A stretch of DNA of 64,000 bases from Corylus avellana (taxonomy: Eukaryota; Streptophyta; Magnoliopsida; Fagales; Betulaceae), in NCBI RefSeq assembly GCF_901000735.1, contig NC_081543.1, positions 28,290,251 to 28,354,250 of the forward strand, read 5' to 3'. A model generated the notes under the pieces. The model saw only the letters and a list, made by a program, of their open reading frames with translations. It was not told the origin of the DNA and did not search any database. Below, one piece after another: positions 22,368 to 34,359 of the stretch (the stretch's first letter is position 1; each line of letters begins with the position of its first letter). Made by a program: the position numbers and the translations under genes.

Positions 22368-23631
22368 TGTCTTATACTTTGGATTATTCATTAATATTTT
22401 TGACTTAAGAATAGAAAACAAAGTTGTTAATAAATATAACCCTAAAATTTGTCTGGCCACCATGCATATATATCATGATATCAACAGCCCCGTCCAAGCA
22501 ACAATTTTTTCTCCATTTTTTTTTAAATACTCCAATAACTCCTTAAAATTAAATTTTTACCCCTCCCAAATTTTATATTTTTTAAGTTTTAACCGCCAAA
22601 CTTTGCTAGTTTCGCCGCTGACTGTCAACTAGTGGTTGCTGACCTGCTTTTAGAGTCCCCCAACTGGCTCTTGTGCTTGCATGTACAAATGCACGATGGT
22701 CCATCCAATAACAAAGTCGTTTGATCAAACTTGAATACCTAAAATCATTTCAAATATTCAATTGGAATAATGTTGACATTGTCATAAACATTGAAAGACT
22801 TCTGCTAAAAGAATTAAAAGAACTGTTCGAATCGATCCAGGCTCTTCCTGTACAGGAATTTTCAGCAATTTAATTTTTTTTTTTGAAATTGTTTATCCCT
22901 TACAATCCGGCAAGCATCGAGAGGGGCTCAAAAAAGCTCTAGCTTTCGAATAACTTTAGGGCTACTCAAACACCTGTCAAATGTTACGGAAGTAACATGG
23001 AGATAAGTTAGAGCATTTACATTGGTTTATGCATATTTTTATACAAAATAATTAATCAAAACTCACTTTATCTAGTTTAACTAATGAATTTTAAAAAATA
23101 CCATACATTCAATTATCTTTTTTTTTTTTAATCTATATTATTTAAATATTATTTATTTATTTTTTAAGATTGTATTTTTCCTAAAAATCTTACTTTTCAA
23201 CTTTTGGGAAAAGAGAGATGTGGAGAAAAAAATAGTATATTTGAGATGCATAATCCAATGCAGAAGATTTTTTTTTTGTGTTTTACTTATCTATTTTAGA
23301 TGAAAGTAAGAAATGGCTAACCAATGTGAAACAAAGAAAACATAAAAGAATTGTTGAACGGATCCAAGCTCTTCCAAGACCAGCATTTTTTGCAATGGGG
23401 AATGACGAATGCTCTCCTTAGAGAGAAATAAGGGCTAATTTCTTCTTCTTTATTTATTTATTTATTATTATTTTTTTTGAACTTATCTCTGTTATAATAA
23501 ATCTTCTAAGGTGTCACACATGTCACATATATTATATGTATATAGCATATAATATTAATAGAGTTTTTATTAAACTAAAACTCTTGGGTAATTAATATAC
23601 ATGTAACTACTAAAGGTAAAAGATTATGTCA
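22362..23631. other. Intergenic, AT-rich; no gene
   Basis: Stretches at 22830-22870 and 23345-23395 share gaacggatccaagctcttcc-like sequence (cgaatcgatccaggctcttcctg in the first), so they are related repeats. No element ends are defined. Confidence 0.4.
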
Positions 23632-23641
23632 TTTCACTAAA

Positions 23642-23778
23642 GAGTGATGATAGAGAGAACACGGGCATGATGCATGCTAGTGTTTTTTAATATTTTTTTA
23701 TTATTTTAATATTATAATTAAAACAAATATTAAAAAACACGGGCGTGATGCATGCCCGTGTTCTCTCTATCATCACTC
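23642..23778. mobile_element. 137-bp near-perfect foldback element, Mutator-type TSD
   Basis: Outer arms gagtgatgatagagagaaca (23642) and its reverse complement ending at 23778 match perfectly for about 28 bp, and pairing continues with few mismatches through nearly the whole element to an AT-rich centre. Direct 10-bp repeats tttcactaaa at 23632-23641 and 23779-23788 fit a Mutator-like insertion (9-11 bp). It is non-coding. A transcript would form a long hairpin. Confidence 0.85.
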
Positions 23779-24442
23779 TTTCACTAAAAGTTGTCTTCTT
23801 GATGGAAGGAAGCAACGTAAAGTTAATTGAATAAGGGTCTTGGCTTATAAATATACCTGTGATTCTCCATCAATCACAACGATGAATGTGAGAAACATAT
23901 AGGCTAAAAACTCTTATCTATCACTCTCCAACATATTGTGAGGGTTATAAGATTGGTTCTATAATTGCAAATTGAGGGTTTAATGTTGCAAATTCAACAA
24001 ACGCTCAAGTCTGGATTTCTGGATTACTTAATTCAAGTACTTAAGCAACAATGGCAAGATGTTAGTATTTTTATTTGATGTTTACATGTTATATATTCTT
24101 CCAAATTCTTACATTAGTGGTATCAGAACCTACTTTTATGCCATGTTGTTTAGTATGGATTTGTTTAAATATTGTTGGTTTTGGGTTTCAAGTTTCGAAA
24201 CGGGTATCATTTTGCCGAATCTTTTGATGTTTATTGTTTAAAAATATTTTTGTGGTCTTAAAGATCAATGTTATTTAGCTTTGGTATATCATCGATCATT
24301 AATTCCGATAGTTAATAATTCAAACAATAAATATAAGAACATCTCGCATAAAATGTTATCTCACATTTACTATAACTTTTAGAATCTCCCACAACGTAGA
24401 CGTTACATTAGCAATTGTGGTCCATGTCTGTGTCAAAAGGAT

Positions 24443-24545
24443 AAAGTTTTCTTTTAAACTGGATTGAAAGAATTTCTTCAAACTTAATGGACAAAGTTTT
24501 CCTTCAAACTGGATTAAAAGAATTTTCTTCAACTTAATTTATAAA
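24443..24545. repeat. Imperfect tandem duplication, about 51-bp unit
   Basis: aaagttttcttttaaactgg is repeated about 50 bp later as aaagttttccttcaaactgg, with the rest of the units also similar (gaatttcttcaaacttaat and gaattttcttcaacttaat). Confidence 0.7.
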
Positions 24546-25080
24546 AATGACATGTGTCCCTTGAACATGTGAAATACATATGTTTTTTTAATTGTAAGGA
24601 CAAAGTTAAAATAAATTTTATTAAAAAAATATGTGTATCTCAAATGTTATTAAAAAAAAAGATATATGTCATTTTTATAAATTAAATTAGAAAAAAAATT
24701 TCAACCCAATTTAAAAAAAAACTTTGTCCATATCAAAATCTATTTTTTATTGGTGGGTGACATGACTTTTGCAAGAGGAATCACAAACCACATGGCAAAC
24801 GAACAGAGTGTTGCTTCTAAGCAACTGGCTCAACCCCAACTGGCTCAACACCAACAACTAAAAGTGCCAGCTCACACCGCTCGACAGCATGGTGGGACCA
24901 GGTGGGTTGTGCTGTGACGGTTGCTCTCCACACGAATGCGCGTAAAATCGGTGTCACGGCTTCTCACGTTCCCCACATCTCCCACCAATTCGAGACATGT
25001 CGAAACGTGTTATCTATTTTTTAAAAAACTCACCTGTCTCCATTGGATTATTTGCTCCAAATGACCATATTACCCTCCCT

Positions 25081-25140
<60 letters not shown>

Positions 25141-25655
25141 TTTGTTTAATTTTGTTGGAATAATTCGTTTTCTTTGGAAATTTTAAACGTTTTGTAAATT
25201 GCAAGTTGTGATTGATTGTTGAGTGATTTGTTTGTTTGAGAACGGGTCATTGTTATAATTTAATATTTAGAAGCACACAAGTTGTTCTTCTAATGCTTTG
25301 CAAGGCGAGAAAGATAGAATGTTAATTCACTTTTTTACCACAACTCAAATCATTATGTCACATATTTTATCACATAGTATTTGGAGGTGGAGAATGTTGC
25401 CCTTTGGATACCTAAAACGCATAATCATTCATTTAGAGTAACGGACAAAGATTTCTAGTACGAATATAGATGAGAGTCTTTAAGATAAAGGTAAAAGTGT
25501 ATGATGCGAGTAAATTCTCATAATGAGACGGCTTATAAGGAGATGACCCATAAAATTAATAAAAAAAATTTCGTTACTCAATGTGATGATGGAGATATTG
25601 TTGTGTATATTTGTGTGAGTGTAGAAAGGTTTGAATCTTATATTAAAAATATATT
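24546..25655. other. Intergenic; (CA)n(TA)n microsatellite at 25081-25136
   Basis: No gene is seen. The compound microsatellite runs about 10 CA units into about 19 TA units. The rest is AT-rich with no recognised element. Confidence 0.6.
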
Positions 25656-25668
25656 ACAAATATGAGTA

Positions 25669-25775
25669 TTTTTTTTTTTTTGACATGTCCACATAAGAGG
25701 AGAAGGGAGATTCGAACTAATGACACCTGTTTCATGAGGTGTGATTCCCAACTAATTGAACTACCTGTTAGAAAC
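25669..25775 (-). mobile_element. SINE (family A), minus strand, with TSD
   Basis: Read on the minus strand it has the family start (aacaggtagttcaattagtt), a good B-box (gttcgaatctc) and a poly-A end (plus-strand T run from 25669). The flanks are 13-bp repeats with one mismatch: acaaatatgagta at 25656-25668 and acaaatataagta at 25776-25788. It lies about 570 bp upstream of the rhomboid start codon. Confidence 0.8.
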
Positions 25776-26039
25776 ACAAATATAAGTAATTAATACAATA
25801 AAATTGAGCTGTAACAGTGAAACCCATAGACATTAGCTCCAACACAAGAGTTGACCTGGGCTACTATTGGTTGGGGATTAGGTCTAAAAGCATTTTAGAA
25901 GTTGTTTTTTTTAATAAAATATCTTATTCTTACGGTCAGGGCTATACTTGTAATTGCACCGAGTGATGCAATTCCAATCTTTGAAACCCCAGGTAATTCT
26001 ATCAAACCCAAATGCCACCGCCTAACCAAGAAAGCAACG

Positions 26040-26349
26040 CAGAGAGAGAGAAATGCTAAAACAACGGTTAAATCTGCAAAAAGACCCTTTATAAACTCGA
26101 ACTCCTCTTTAGCTTCCTTCTGATTCCTAACACCGCGTCTCACTTCCTTCCAAGCTACTTCTCATCTCAATCTCTCTGTTGAGTCTGTTCCCATTTCTTT
26201 CTTCCTTTATTTATCGTTATTACTTATTATTAATACTTGTTCTCTCCAGAATATATACAAACATTCTGAAACCTTCGATTCCCGTATTGCATAACATCCC
26301 ACATCGAAAGAAAGAGTTGCAGAGAGAGAGAGAGGGAGAGAGAGAGAAA
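26040..26349 (+). promoter_or_regulatory. Putative 5' leader of the rhomboid gene with GA repeats
   Basis: The stretch before the ATG is CT-rich (26106-26220), and a purine tract of GAGA repeats (26318-26348) abuts the start codon. GA/CT tracts like this are common in plant 5' UTRs and can bind BPC/GAGA factors. No TATA box was clearly assigned. Confidence 0.4.
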
Positions 26350-29300
26350 ATGGCTAGCACTGATCTGGAGAGAGGAGGCGAAAAGGGCAGAAGGGCCAAC
26401 GGCCCCTCCGGCAATTACTATGTTGATAGCGCGGATCGCGAGTGGACTTCGTGGTTGATTCCGATGTTTGTGGTTGCCAATGTTGCTGTCTTCGTAGTGG
26501 CCATGTACATCAACAACTGCCCAAAAAACAACCTGGGTTTGGATGGGGCTTGCGTAGCCAAGTTTCTTGGCAGGCTCTCGTTCGAGCCTCTCCATGAGAA
26601 CCCTCTCTTCGGCCCCTCTTCTTCTACGTGAGTTTTCTGCCGTACCCAATTCTCTAGTTTGGTTCTTTTGCTTTTGTTTTGATGCGCAAGATTGGTTCTT
26701 TTGATCTTTTTATTATGCGGGTTGTATTTGATAGGTTGGTTGGCGTGTTTTATACGGGTTTTGGGATTTTGGGCTTGTGAAATTTTGCGTTTTTTTTGTT
26801 ATTGGTTAGGATTTTGGCTTGTGGGTTTCTGTGATTTTACTGTTTTATTTGCTAGTTTTGAGGTTATGAAATTTCAATGGGTTGCTTGATGGACTTGAAA
26901 ATTTTAGATTTTGGTTAGGCCTATGTTATTCTTTGATTGGAGCTCTTGTTCTTGAGTTTAGGCTTATGTTATTATAAATTCTGTGGTTTGCTTATGATTC
27001 AGTTGTGAGATGTTCATGTGGACTGGAATAATTCCTTATAGAACCGATTACCAATTCTCAACGTCTGCTCTCTCTTATTTTGATCTGGTTTTAGTGAACG
27101 GGTTTCTGAATACCAATTCATACTCTATATTAATTAAATCATATGGTGTGCATTTAATTGGCGCTTCCGTATTATCTAAGTCATTTGGGAAGAAATTTGA
27201 GTTTGTCAAAATTCATAGTAGTTGGTGGGTCAACGTTATTAAGTTACTTTAGCAGGTTTAAGACACCCTATGGATGTGACATCCCATCTAAAAATAAAAG
27301 ATTATTGTGAATTCCATGAGTCATTAGCTGGGGATATTTGTTCTCTTTCTTGTTTTGTCTACGGATTTTAATGGTTTGTTTTATATGTTCACGCGATTAA
27401 TTTAATCTGCTATTCTTTTTAGTTTTATGTTATGGTGAATCCCATCATTTATTCTGATTAAACGTCATAATACATTAGTGAATCCTAGTAATAATTAGTC
27501 ACAGTGTGCTTTGATTTGTGCTAAGAAAGGTGGGAAACAGTTTCAGCTAGATACTTTTGAGAAAAAAATAAAATTATTTTGATTAACTAGCAAGACATCG
27601 TATGGGAAAGACTTATTCTAAGGGTTTGTTTGACATTGCGTTTGAGAAATAGAGCTTTTAAGTAAAAAAAGGCTTTTGGGCAAAAGCTTTATTTTTAAGT
27701 TTTTGTCAAAAGTGCGTTTTTGCAATTTTTAAGCTTTTTGACCTTCAATAGCACTTTGAATTTTTTTTTACCAAACGAGTGTTTTTTTTTTTTTTTTTTC
27801 AAACAAGCTTTTAGGGTGTTAAACGCACTTTTGAAGTCCACAAACGCAATCCCAAACAGGCCCCAAGTAAATCTTAGTTACATTATTTATACTTAAAACT
27901 AAGTGTGGTCATACTAACTCATGTTTCTGTAGTATGCCAGTGTAGGCTGGATTTGAATGGCTTGTCGAAGTGCAATTCATTTCATTCCTCTCTCTGTGTC
28001 TCTCTCACTTAGGTGATAACATCGAGAAGTATGGTTATGGTAATCTCTTAACTTTTGTTCTACTCCAACTTTGCAGATTGGAAAAATTAGGAGCTCTGGA
28101 GTGGTACAAGGTAGTGCACGGGCATCAAGGATGGAGACTTGTTAGTTGTATCTGGTTGCATGCTGGTGTTATTCACCTGCTTGCAAACATGTTGAGCTTG
28201 ATCTTTATTGGGATCCGCCTGGAACAGCAATTTGGTTTTGGTATGTCATGTCTTGAATTTAAACGTGTGCCTACATCAACAAGCATAATCAGGAAAAAGA
28301 GTTTAATATAGACATTCATGATTAGGTTTATTAAAATGGGGTTTTTTTCAAGATGAGTTAGAGTTGGAAATTTTGTAGGTCTGTTTCGTGTATAAAATTA
28401 AAATCTGTCCATTTTGTTTGCTGCTAGAACTAAAATTATTCACATATTATGTGTTGGGTCATTTATGAGATGTCAAGAGATGAATACATTCAATTTAGAT
28501 CTTCATTTTCGGTATGAGATAGTTGGCCCCTTATGTTCTTATTCATGGAGTTTATTCTTTTGACCAACTTGTTGTAATTTAATGCATTCTAACATATATT
28601 TTGGGTTATTATGTTGCAGTGCGAATTGGTATACTCTATCTAGTGTCAGGATTTGGTGGAAGCATATTATCTTCCCTCTTTATTCAAAACAATATCTCTG
28701 TTGGTGCCTCTGGCGCTTTGTTTGGCCTTCTTGGAGCAATGTTATCAGAGCTTATAACTAATTGGAGCATTTATACCAATAAGGTTGGTTTGCTACTAAT
28801 TCTTGGTCGTTGTTGCCGATGTTGTTGTTTTTATTATATGTTTATCTTGCATTACGATCGATTGCCTCATGTCTAACATATGCAAGTACAAAGATGAGGA
28901 TGTTTAATTATTGTAACGGTTAAATCATGATTTATCCCAAAAGCTTAAGGTGATAAAAAATGATAAATTTAATTGTTTAATTAATATTCTAACAGTAGCT
29001 ATCATAGGGATCTTCCTTATTCTTGATACTGAGACAAAGAGACCTAGTCACCAACTGCCGAACGAAAAATATTATTGGGCAAAAAATGTAAACTGAAAAA
29101 ATTATGAAGTTGATTGTAGGAGGAAGGCTCTACTCTTTTCAATGGGTTGTCTCTGTGTGTGTTGTGTGTTCTGCATATTTTTCAAATTTTGGTGAGATTT
29201 CTTAGCATTAACTTTGCCTCTTCTTTTACCATTGTAGGCTGCTGCTCTATTCACCCTTATAGTCATCATTGCCATTAACTTGGCAGTTGGAATTCTTCCT

Positions 29301-30317
29301 CATGTTGATAACTTCGCCCACATCGGAGGATTCTTGACAGGTCTTCTCCTTGGCTTTGTTTTGCTACTTAGACCCCAGTTTGGATGGGTGGAAAGCCAAT
29401 ATCTTCCAGCTGATACCCGTCCCCGTTCTAAGTACAAGTCTTACCAATATGTTCTCTGGGTGGTTTCCGTGGTGTTGGTGATTGCTGGGTAAGCTTATCG
29501 CCCCTAAGTTCTAATTCAGCATTTGGACGCGTTTGGTGCAAGTGCTTTAGTTTTTTTACAGTATGTATATTATAATTTTTTTAACGATCCAAATTTAGAG
29601 TATGTTTGGAATTATGTTTAAAAGTAAAATTTTTAAGTCAAAAAACATTGTTTGGCAAAAATTAAGCTTTTGTCAAAAGTGTATTTTAACAATTTTTAGA
29701 GTAAAAAAGTCAAAAATACTTTTGAAATTTTTTACCAAACAAACCTGCTTTTGTTTGACACAACTTTTTAAGTACTAAAAGTACTTTTGAAGCTTTCTAA
29801 TGCAATCTCAAACAGGCTCTAAAAAACTTTGAATTAAATCTGAACCGTTAAAAAAATTACAACTTAGGTTCTATAGTTTTTTATTTTTATTTTACATCAC
29901 CTAAGCCAAATCCATTGCACATTGATTCTTGGGCTCCTAAGAATTATTATAGCTGAAATTCACATTAAATGTCCTGAAAAAAAAAAAATATACTCCTCAA
30001 ATATTATTAGAACACAACAGAGTATACTAATTTCTACAGAATGCCCCTAGGTCTCTTCAAAATCCTTAGCCACATGCCTATTTACTTGTCTTAAAGGGAG
30101 CAAATCTAGTTATGTATTGTATTGAATTGGGAGTTTCATGGTGAAGAACATATAGATGCCCTTCTATGAGAAAACTAATTCCCACTATACTGTTGACAAT
30201 TGCAGATTTGCTGTGGGATTGGTGATGCTGTTCAAAGGAGAGAATGGAAACAAACACTGCAGCTGGTGCCATTATCTTAGCTGTGTGCCTACCTCGAAAT
30301 GGCACTGTTCCAACTGA
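26350..30317 (+). CDS. RBL2: Rhomboid-like intramembrane serine protease
   Basis: Five exons (26350-26627, 28077-28240, 28620-28783, 29238-29488, 30206-30317) give a complete 322-residue protein. It begins [15 protein letters not shown], a cytosolic N-terminus, followed by a first membrane segment ([20 protein letters not shown]). The rhomboid core has [11 protein letters not shown] (residues 121-131), the nucleophile in GASGALFG (Ser178) and the catalytic His230 in DNFAHIGG, so the dyad is intact. It ends with a cysteine-rich tail ([17 protein letters not shown]). Such proteases cleave transmembrane substrates in secretory-pathway membranes; Arabidopsis RBL2 is Golgi-located and can cleave Drosophila substrates. 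The in-frame ATG at 26179 lies before the GA tract and is not favoured. Introns hold two related MITEs and a solo short LTR. RBL1 and RBL2 are close paralogues, so the number is tentative. Confidence 0.96.
27622..27864. mobile_element. MITE with 'gtttg...cattgcgttt' TIR, in RBL intron 1
   Basis: The left end gggtttgtttgacattgcgt pairs with the right end acgcaatcccaaacaggccc. The body is rich in aaaagcttt/aaaagtgcgtttt repeats and T runs. A relative with the same ends lies in intron 4 (29598-29820). Target duplications are not clear. Confidence 0.6.
28918..28994 (-). mobile_element. Solo copy of the 76-bp TRIM-like LTR, in RBL intron 3
   Basis: The sequence runs from ggttaaatcatgatttatcc to aattaatattctaaca. 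It matches the LTRs at 50706-50781 and 52025-52100 along its length (ttatcccaaaagcttaag, tttaattaatattct). Only one copy is present here and no primer-binding site accompanies it, so it is a solo LTR. Strand is set by analogy with those copies. Confidence 0.65.
29598..29820. mobile_element. MITE related to 27622-27864, in RBL intron 4
   Basis: Left end gagtatgtttggaattatgt pairs with right end atgcaatctcaaacaggctc. Internal caaaagtgtattttaacaat and acttttgaa motifs match the intron 1 copy. Confidence 0.6.
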
Positions 30318-30556
30318 TCAAAGTTTGCTGCCCCTCTTAATTTATATACTTTTTCTTCCAACTATTATTTTTTATTTGTTTTTTTTCACTGGGGTGCTTT
30401 TGCTCATGTACATGCATATATTTTCGTAGTTCACTGTGGACATAAAGACAGTAATATTAGGGTACAGTTTTATACCGAAAGTCTTTCCATTGTACACAAA
30501 CTATCGAGTTTTTATAGACAATGTATTTTTTTATTTGTTTTTATGTCCTGTTGGTT

Positions 30557-30561
<5 letters not shown>

Positions 30562-30590
<29 letters not shown>
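30562..30590. repeat. (CT)n microsatellite downstream of RBL
   Basis: An uninterrupted CT run in the 3' flanking region. Confidence 0.85.
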
Positions 30591-30596
<6 letters not shown>

Positions 30597-30821
30597 TTTA
30601 TTCCATTGTCTACAATCTTAAAAAGCTTGTTTTTACTCAATATTCTTTCCAAAAATATTTCAGATAAGATATACTAGTTGTAAACAAAGGGGTGTAAGAT
30701 AGGAATATCCTGTTTTTGAAAAGTCTTTTTGAAAAGTCTGGAACCTTTGGTCTATTCCTGTGGGACAAAAGATCCCACCTACCCTACGATTTACTTCCCT
30801 TATCCTCCTAACATTGCCATT

Positions 30822-30999
30822 GAATAATGTTAGAGGGAAATATATGTCCTTTTTGTGTAATTTCAAAATTAATGTGGCTTTTAAGGTTATCATTAAATTA
30901 AAATTCAATATAATTATCACAAATTCAATGGTGGGTTTAAAAATTACATCAATTTTAAGAAAATACAAAAAAGACATGGGTCTTCCTTTTAGCATTAAT
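30822..30999. mobile_element. Foldback MITE, 'aatgcta' family, copy 2
   Basis: The two halves are inverted copies: tgaataatgttagagggaaa at the left and ccttttagcattaatc at the right, with tgtcctttttgtg/caaaaaagacat arms inside. As a result both strands translate to similar peptides, which is a by-product of the palindrome and not a gene. Confidence 0.72.
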
Positions 31000-31838
31000 C
31001 ATTGTCATCGACTCATTAGTGTCAAAAGCGTCAAAAGCGCTTGTGCCCTTATCTCATGACTTGGTACTCATCTTGAATGTGAAATGGGAATTTATATGAC
31101 CTGTTCCTGTGAAGTTTTTAAAGAAAATTATGTTTTATTTACTTAAAAGTTTGGAACAAGTTCAAGTTACAGTTAAATTTTTTAGTTCTTTTTCAAGAAA
31201 AATATTTGGGATACTATAACTTTTGCTACAACCTGTAGCTCACGAAATCAAGATCCCATATTATTGGGCTATCCGAATAACATAAATTCAAACAGCATAA
31301 GAGAGGGGATTGCAGTATTCGTCAATCTCGGGCAATTCAGAATGCTATCATTCGAGCAGCCTAATAACAAGGGATCTCAATCCCAAACTCACATGATAGT
31401 CTACATTTTATAGAAATGAGTGTCACATAGATTGTCATATGACAATCCACATTTTAGTGGTTGATGTGGCAAATACCATGTGGACTGTAATGTTAATTTG
31501 TAAACGTGAAAAGACGATAATTCACATTTATATGAACTGCCATGTTAGCTTATTATCCTTAGCGGCACTCTTTATTACGAGGTTTATTTATGTTCCTTTT
31601 AGTTAATGAATTTGATCAAAATAGGTAATAATTAATGAGGTTATTGTGTTTGTTTTTTTAACCCATGTGATTGGACTTCTATCAAATGGCTACATTGGTC
31701 AAGAGGGGTGGGTGGTACAAGCAATTTTTTTCATCGTCTTTTTTAGTCCTTCCATCTATATTTTGTCCAGAAATTGAACAACTTACCATGTTAAAAAGCC
31801 TTTCAACGCTGCCGCCATGTGTTTAGTATAAAAAATCA
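31000..31838. other. Intergenic; short perfect palindrome at 31430-31447
   Basis: No gene is seen. gattgtcatatgacaatc is an 18-bp perfect palindrome. The rest is unremarkable AT-rich DNA. Confidence 0.6.
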
Positions 31839-31845
31839 TGAAAAA
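31839..31845 (-). terminator. Pol III terminator of tRNA-Val
   Basis: On the minus strand the tRNA 3' end is followed after three bases by TCTTTTTC, a run of five T. Confidence 0.7.
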
Positions 31846-31848
31846 GAT

Positions 31849-31922
31849 TGGCGTCGCCCGGGTTCGAACCGAAGACCTTCAGTGTGTTAGACTGACGTGA
31901 TAACCAACTACACCACGACACC
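31849..31922 (-). tRNA. tRNA-Val (anticodon AAC)
   Basis: The minus strand reads GGTGTCGTGGTGTAGTTGGT at the 5' end, anticodon loop TCTAACACA with AAC, T loop GGTTCGAACC and acceptor end CGACGCCA (74 nt, no intron, CCA not encoded beyond the discriminator). The acceptor stem is complete with one G-T pair. The T stem has a T where plant copies usually have C (TTCGG facing CCGGG), which still pairs as G-T. A CAA lies upstream and a T run downstream, both typical of active plant tRNA genes. Confidence 0.95.
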
Positions 31923-34058
31923 ATGTTGCGACATTGGTTTACAATTTTGTTTTTAGAGTTATTGTATTCTCAATAAAATCCAGCACTTTGAGTTCTGTTT
32001 ATTTACTAGAAGTGTTTTTTGAGAAGAATGAAAAAGAACTAAAAGAGAGTAGAATGAATGGGAAGGAAAGATTAAAGATATGCATATTTATTATATCCAT
32101 TTGTTAATATTTTTTTTTATCTTCTCAAAACAAAAATATCAATAAACAATTCAAACACAAAATACTTCTATAAAAAAAAAAAAAAGAGGTTAGGTAAATG
32201 ATGTGAAGCACCACCTATTTGATTATCCTATTGTATTCTAAAGCAAACCTGATCAGATATTCTGATGAAACTATCCATCATACTAAAATGCCTCTTCCAA
32301 CTGATCAGCTGATATATTCAACAATACTTATATCACACCCATCTGTAAAACTTTATAGTAAAGCAAGTAGGACTAAAAAAAAAAAAAAAAAGCAAGAATC
32401 ACAAAATTCTTCTTAACTTTCAATTTCTTTCACCCTAGTAAGTAGAGATAAATAATTCATATTGATAGACTGTCTGAATAACACAAAAATCCAAACAAAA
32501 ACCTTGTTAAATTGCTCGGAATAGACAAAATATGCCGTTCCCTCTCTTAAACTTTCCAAATTTCTATGATATTTGATAATTAGTAAGAAATGTTTGTGGA
32601 GTAGAATTGTTTGGCAACATGCATTGAACTGATTGAGACTCTGAGTAATATGCAAAAAGAAAAATTGATATACAATGAAGATAGTGGGGCAGCCCACCGT
32701 GAATCCTTATCCAAGGCGCATGTTTTTAGCAAAGCATGGGGTGTCCCTCTCTCTATTCTATAAAAAGGGCCTGATGATAAATGTATACAGATTGACCCTG
32801 GTCTCACCGGCGTTGGTCAGAGAGCCATATTGTCCACAATCCCCCACCTGAACAACCGACACTACATAATTTCTGATTTTTTTTCTTGTAGTCTGGTCCT
32901 TCATGTACCCCATTGTACAACTCAATGACAACACAGGCCGCCTTGTTTGAACAAATTGGATCCGTCTGTGTTATATATATATATAAAGATAGAAAAAAAA
33001 AATTGAGTATTTTATGAGTTTTTTGAATTTTAGGTTGTTTTTTAATACTTTTTATTTTTTTAAATAAGAAACGAAAAAGAAAAAGAAAAAAAGTATTACC
33101 AAAGAAAGTATATTTTCATTTTTCTCACAATGTCCTTCCAAGTTCCTAGTGATTTAGTTATAGTGTAATTTTACAATGACATGATTAAAGATTTCGAGAA
33201 TTTTTTTTTTCAAACTAATTTATTAAATTGACAATTGTTCTTAAAATATAGAGGGTTGCTAAGCATTCTAACACTTTCCCCCAAATTCTCTTTCCCAAAT
33301 GATCTAGACCCCACATTCATTTAAGAAAAAAAATATATTATTTATTTATTGAATAGATCAGATCATCTGAGAAAAAAAATTTGAAAAAAAATGTTAAAAT
33401 ATCTAGTATTATCCTAAAAGATGTGATGCTCACATGTAAAAATGATGCTCTATTAAAAAATACATATGAAAATTATATACTCTAAAATATATATAACAGT
33501 TGAATAACCAGGGTTTTCTTTTTCTAAGCAATACAAGGGAAACAAGATTATTTGGGTATGTTTGGTGATATGTTTTATGGGGTATTTTCTGTTTAAAAAA
33601 GCGTTATGATACGACATAAATTTAAAAATATTGTGTTATTTATTAATATATTTGTTTTGAAAAAAGAAAACAAATAAACGAACAAACGCGATTTTTATTT
33701 GTTCTCTTCTAGAGAAGATTAGCGAAATGAAAAAGGGGCTCAAGGGGAAAAGAAACTAACTAGGCCGACTATATCAATGCTAAAAATTACACTTTTATCT
33801 CACCATATTAGCGTGATGGACTAACAATCCTTTATTTTTTTATTTTTTTATTTTTTTTAACAATGATTAATTGTCACTTCTCTATCTCACAATTATCCCA
33901 CCATATTGATGTGATAGACTTAACAATCCTTGTTTTTTTTTTTTTTTTAGGTTTAACAATAATTAATTAGCACTACCACATCAACATAATGAAATAAGAA
34001 TGTGGTTTTTCATTTTCTTTTAGGAAGCATTACTCCACTCGTGCGGTTACATCCACCA
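31923..34058. other. Intergenic; no gene
   Basis: AT-rich. Around 33795-33990 a unit with caccatattagcgtgatgga and caccatattgatgtgataga occurs twice with T-rich spacers. A TATA-like box (tctataaaaagg, 32757-32768) precedes no recognisable transcript. Confidence 0.45.
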
Positions 34059-34303
34059 ACTGTAAGCTGCTCATAGACATCATAGTGAGTAGTTGGGATA
34101 AAAAAAACCTAAACAGGAAGACTTATTAAGCACTTAACATTCATATCAGCTAAATTAGACAACAACTAAAGTTACATGCAAACTAACTGTAAACTGCTCA
34201 GAGACATCTTAGTGAGCAGTTAAAATAAAAATACCCTAAACATGAAGACTTAAGTACTTCAACATTCATATCATGTAAATTAGATTATAACTAAATACAA
34301 CGG
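34059..34303. repeat. 127-bp tandem duplication downstream of the IQD gene
   Basis: The unit beginning actgtaagctgctcatagac (34059) recurs at 34186 as actgtaaactgctcagagac. The copies stay similar (gaagactta, aacattcatatca, taaattaga) to about 34300. It lies 57 bp beyond the IQD stop codon, in its likely 3' UTR or terminator region. Confidence 0.8.
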
Positions 34304-34359
34304 TTAGCCATATTAGATGATTGACCAAAAAAGTGGACCTCTATGAACATATTAGCTTT

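Noticed and set aside
26179..26349. In-frame upstream ATG of the rhomboid gene
   Set aside because: The extension runs through a GAGA purine tract typical of a 5' UTR, and the family starts near MASTDLERG.
30660..31059. Two overlapping open frames on opposite strands with similar peptides
   Set aside because: The similarity comes from the palindromic MITE at 30822-30999, not from coding.
32757..32860. Possible C/D-box snoRNA (tgatgataaatg following a TATA-like box)
   Set aside because: No convincing D box or closing stem was found at a suitable distance.
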